Source: Chryseobacterium indologenes (GTDB lineage Bacteria > Bacteroidota > Bacteroidia > Flavobacteriales > Weeksellaceae). From it: DNA of 64,000 bases. Location of the stretch: the NCBI RefSeq assembly GCF_001295265.1, contig NZ_LJOD01000002.1:372001-436000 (forward strand), written 5' to 3'. Shown here in pieces: positions 63,644-64,000 of the stretch. Position 1 is the first letter of the stretch. The number at the start of each line of letters is the position of its first letter. A program made the translations under genes and the position numbers. Below the pieces are notes generated by a model, which worked only from the letters and a program-made list of their open reading frames with translations, did not search any database and had not been told where the DNA came from.

Positions 63644-64000
63644 TTAAGGCTTAAGTACCATCCAAAGGTCTTTTAAGTCAGGAATATAAGTGGTGATTAA
63701 TGATGCATTTTGTTCCGGGTAATCTTTTGCTTCCAGGCAACCCCATTCACCCTTTGTTCTATACGGAATCACCTCTGCCCAAAGTGCTTTAGAAGGATCA
63801 ATGGCCAGTAAAGCAGCTACAGTGTCGTGGAGCGCTTTTTCTTTGAGTTCTACGGCATCCAGAAACAAGCTGAGACCTTTGTTGTGACTTCGAAATGGAA
63901 TAAGCAGTTCAGCATCCGCTTTTGTAAATATAGCACCATGACATACATTTTTACTGATCATACGTCTTTCGCTCATCGGGGTCGAAAACAGCGCTTCAGC
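63644..64000 (-). CDS. Nucleoside-hydrolase-like protein, C-terminal part
   Basis: The frame is open to the right edge, so the N-terminus is missing; the ATG at 63976 is probably internal because coding sequence (EALFSTP) continues before it. KALHDTVAALLAIDPSKALWAEVIPYR resembles the C-terminal H-D/E-P-x-A segment of inosine-uridine nucleoside hydrolases that holds the last metal/substrate ligands. Assignment is tentative. Confidence 0.5.
   Translation of the reverse strand, partial: AEALFSTPMSERRMISKNVCHGAIFTKADAELLIPFRSHNKGLSLFLDAVELKEKALHDTVAALLAIDPSKALWAEVIPYRTKGEWGCLEAKDYPEQNASLITTYIPDLKDLWMVLKP

Overview
This window looks like a chromosomal stretch from a member of Bacteroidota, class Flavobacteriia, most like Chryseobacterium or a close Weeksellaceae relative. 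The genus is an inference; the class is well supported. The evidence is low GC, many -7 boxes of the Bacteroidota type TAnnTTTG, A-rich leaders instead of strong Shine-Dalgarno sites, a fused SecDF, a type IX secretion C-terminal domain, and an arginine pathway that uses an N-acylornithine carbamoyltransferase. No tRNA, rRNA, prophage, CRISPR array or intact insertion sequence was seen.

Layout. 1-9.4 kb: a repeat-rich lipoprotein coupled to pnuC, an amino acid permease, a secreted propeller-like protein, hemN with a membrane protein, a T9SS-exported PQQ sugar dehydrogenase and a secreted structural-type protein. 9.4-19 kb: a 0.7 kb AT-rich gap, secDF, a Tet-like MFS pump, a lipoprotein, then tatA-PAP2-TPR, trmL and rlmH. 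19-25.4 kb: a BrkB-family membrane protein, nhaA-spoT and two unknown genes. 25.5-36.7 kb: a leftward eight-gene operon (porin, MFS transporter, two tiny membrane proteins, symporter-histidine kinase, stand-alone receiver, two acyl-CoA synthetases) that looks like a short-chain carboxylate sensing, uptake and activation unit, preceded by a solitary InsA-like zinc/HTH protein. 36.8-45.4 kb: a rightward arginine operon (GNAT, argG, argC, argD, acylornithine carbamoyltransferase, frameshifted argB, argE, argH), with palindromic elements in several gaps. 45.6-51.9 kb: an Lrp-type regulator divergent from a pyrimidine operon (pyrB, carA, four-helix-bundle cassette, carB). 52-64 kb: lipoproteins, two small Crp/Fnr-type regulators, hydrolases, DinB, an alkyltransferase, DUF2911, GNAT, cupin, a thrombospondin-3-repeat protein, a HAD hydrolase and a partial nucleoside-hydrolase-like gene.

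How the genes connect. The arginine and pyrimidine operons both draw on carbamoyl phosphate, which CarAB makes, so their adjacency is metabolically sensible. The best candidate for something undescribed is the pyrB leader. A complete -33/-7 promoter starts an almost leaderless 23-codon ORF that contains a GC hairpin and a U-rich tract and stops directly at an intrinsic terminator. This is the architecture of UTP-sensing attenuation known from enterobacterial pyrBI, here in a Bacteroidota. Other points of interest are a nine-A run that splits argB, a valine at the substrate-determining position of the carbamoyltransferase, a CrbS-like kinase paired with a receiver that has no output domain, and a four-helix-bundle gene flanked by inverted repeats between carA and carB.
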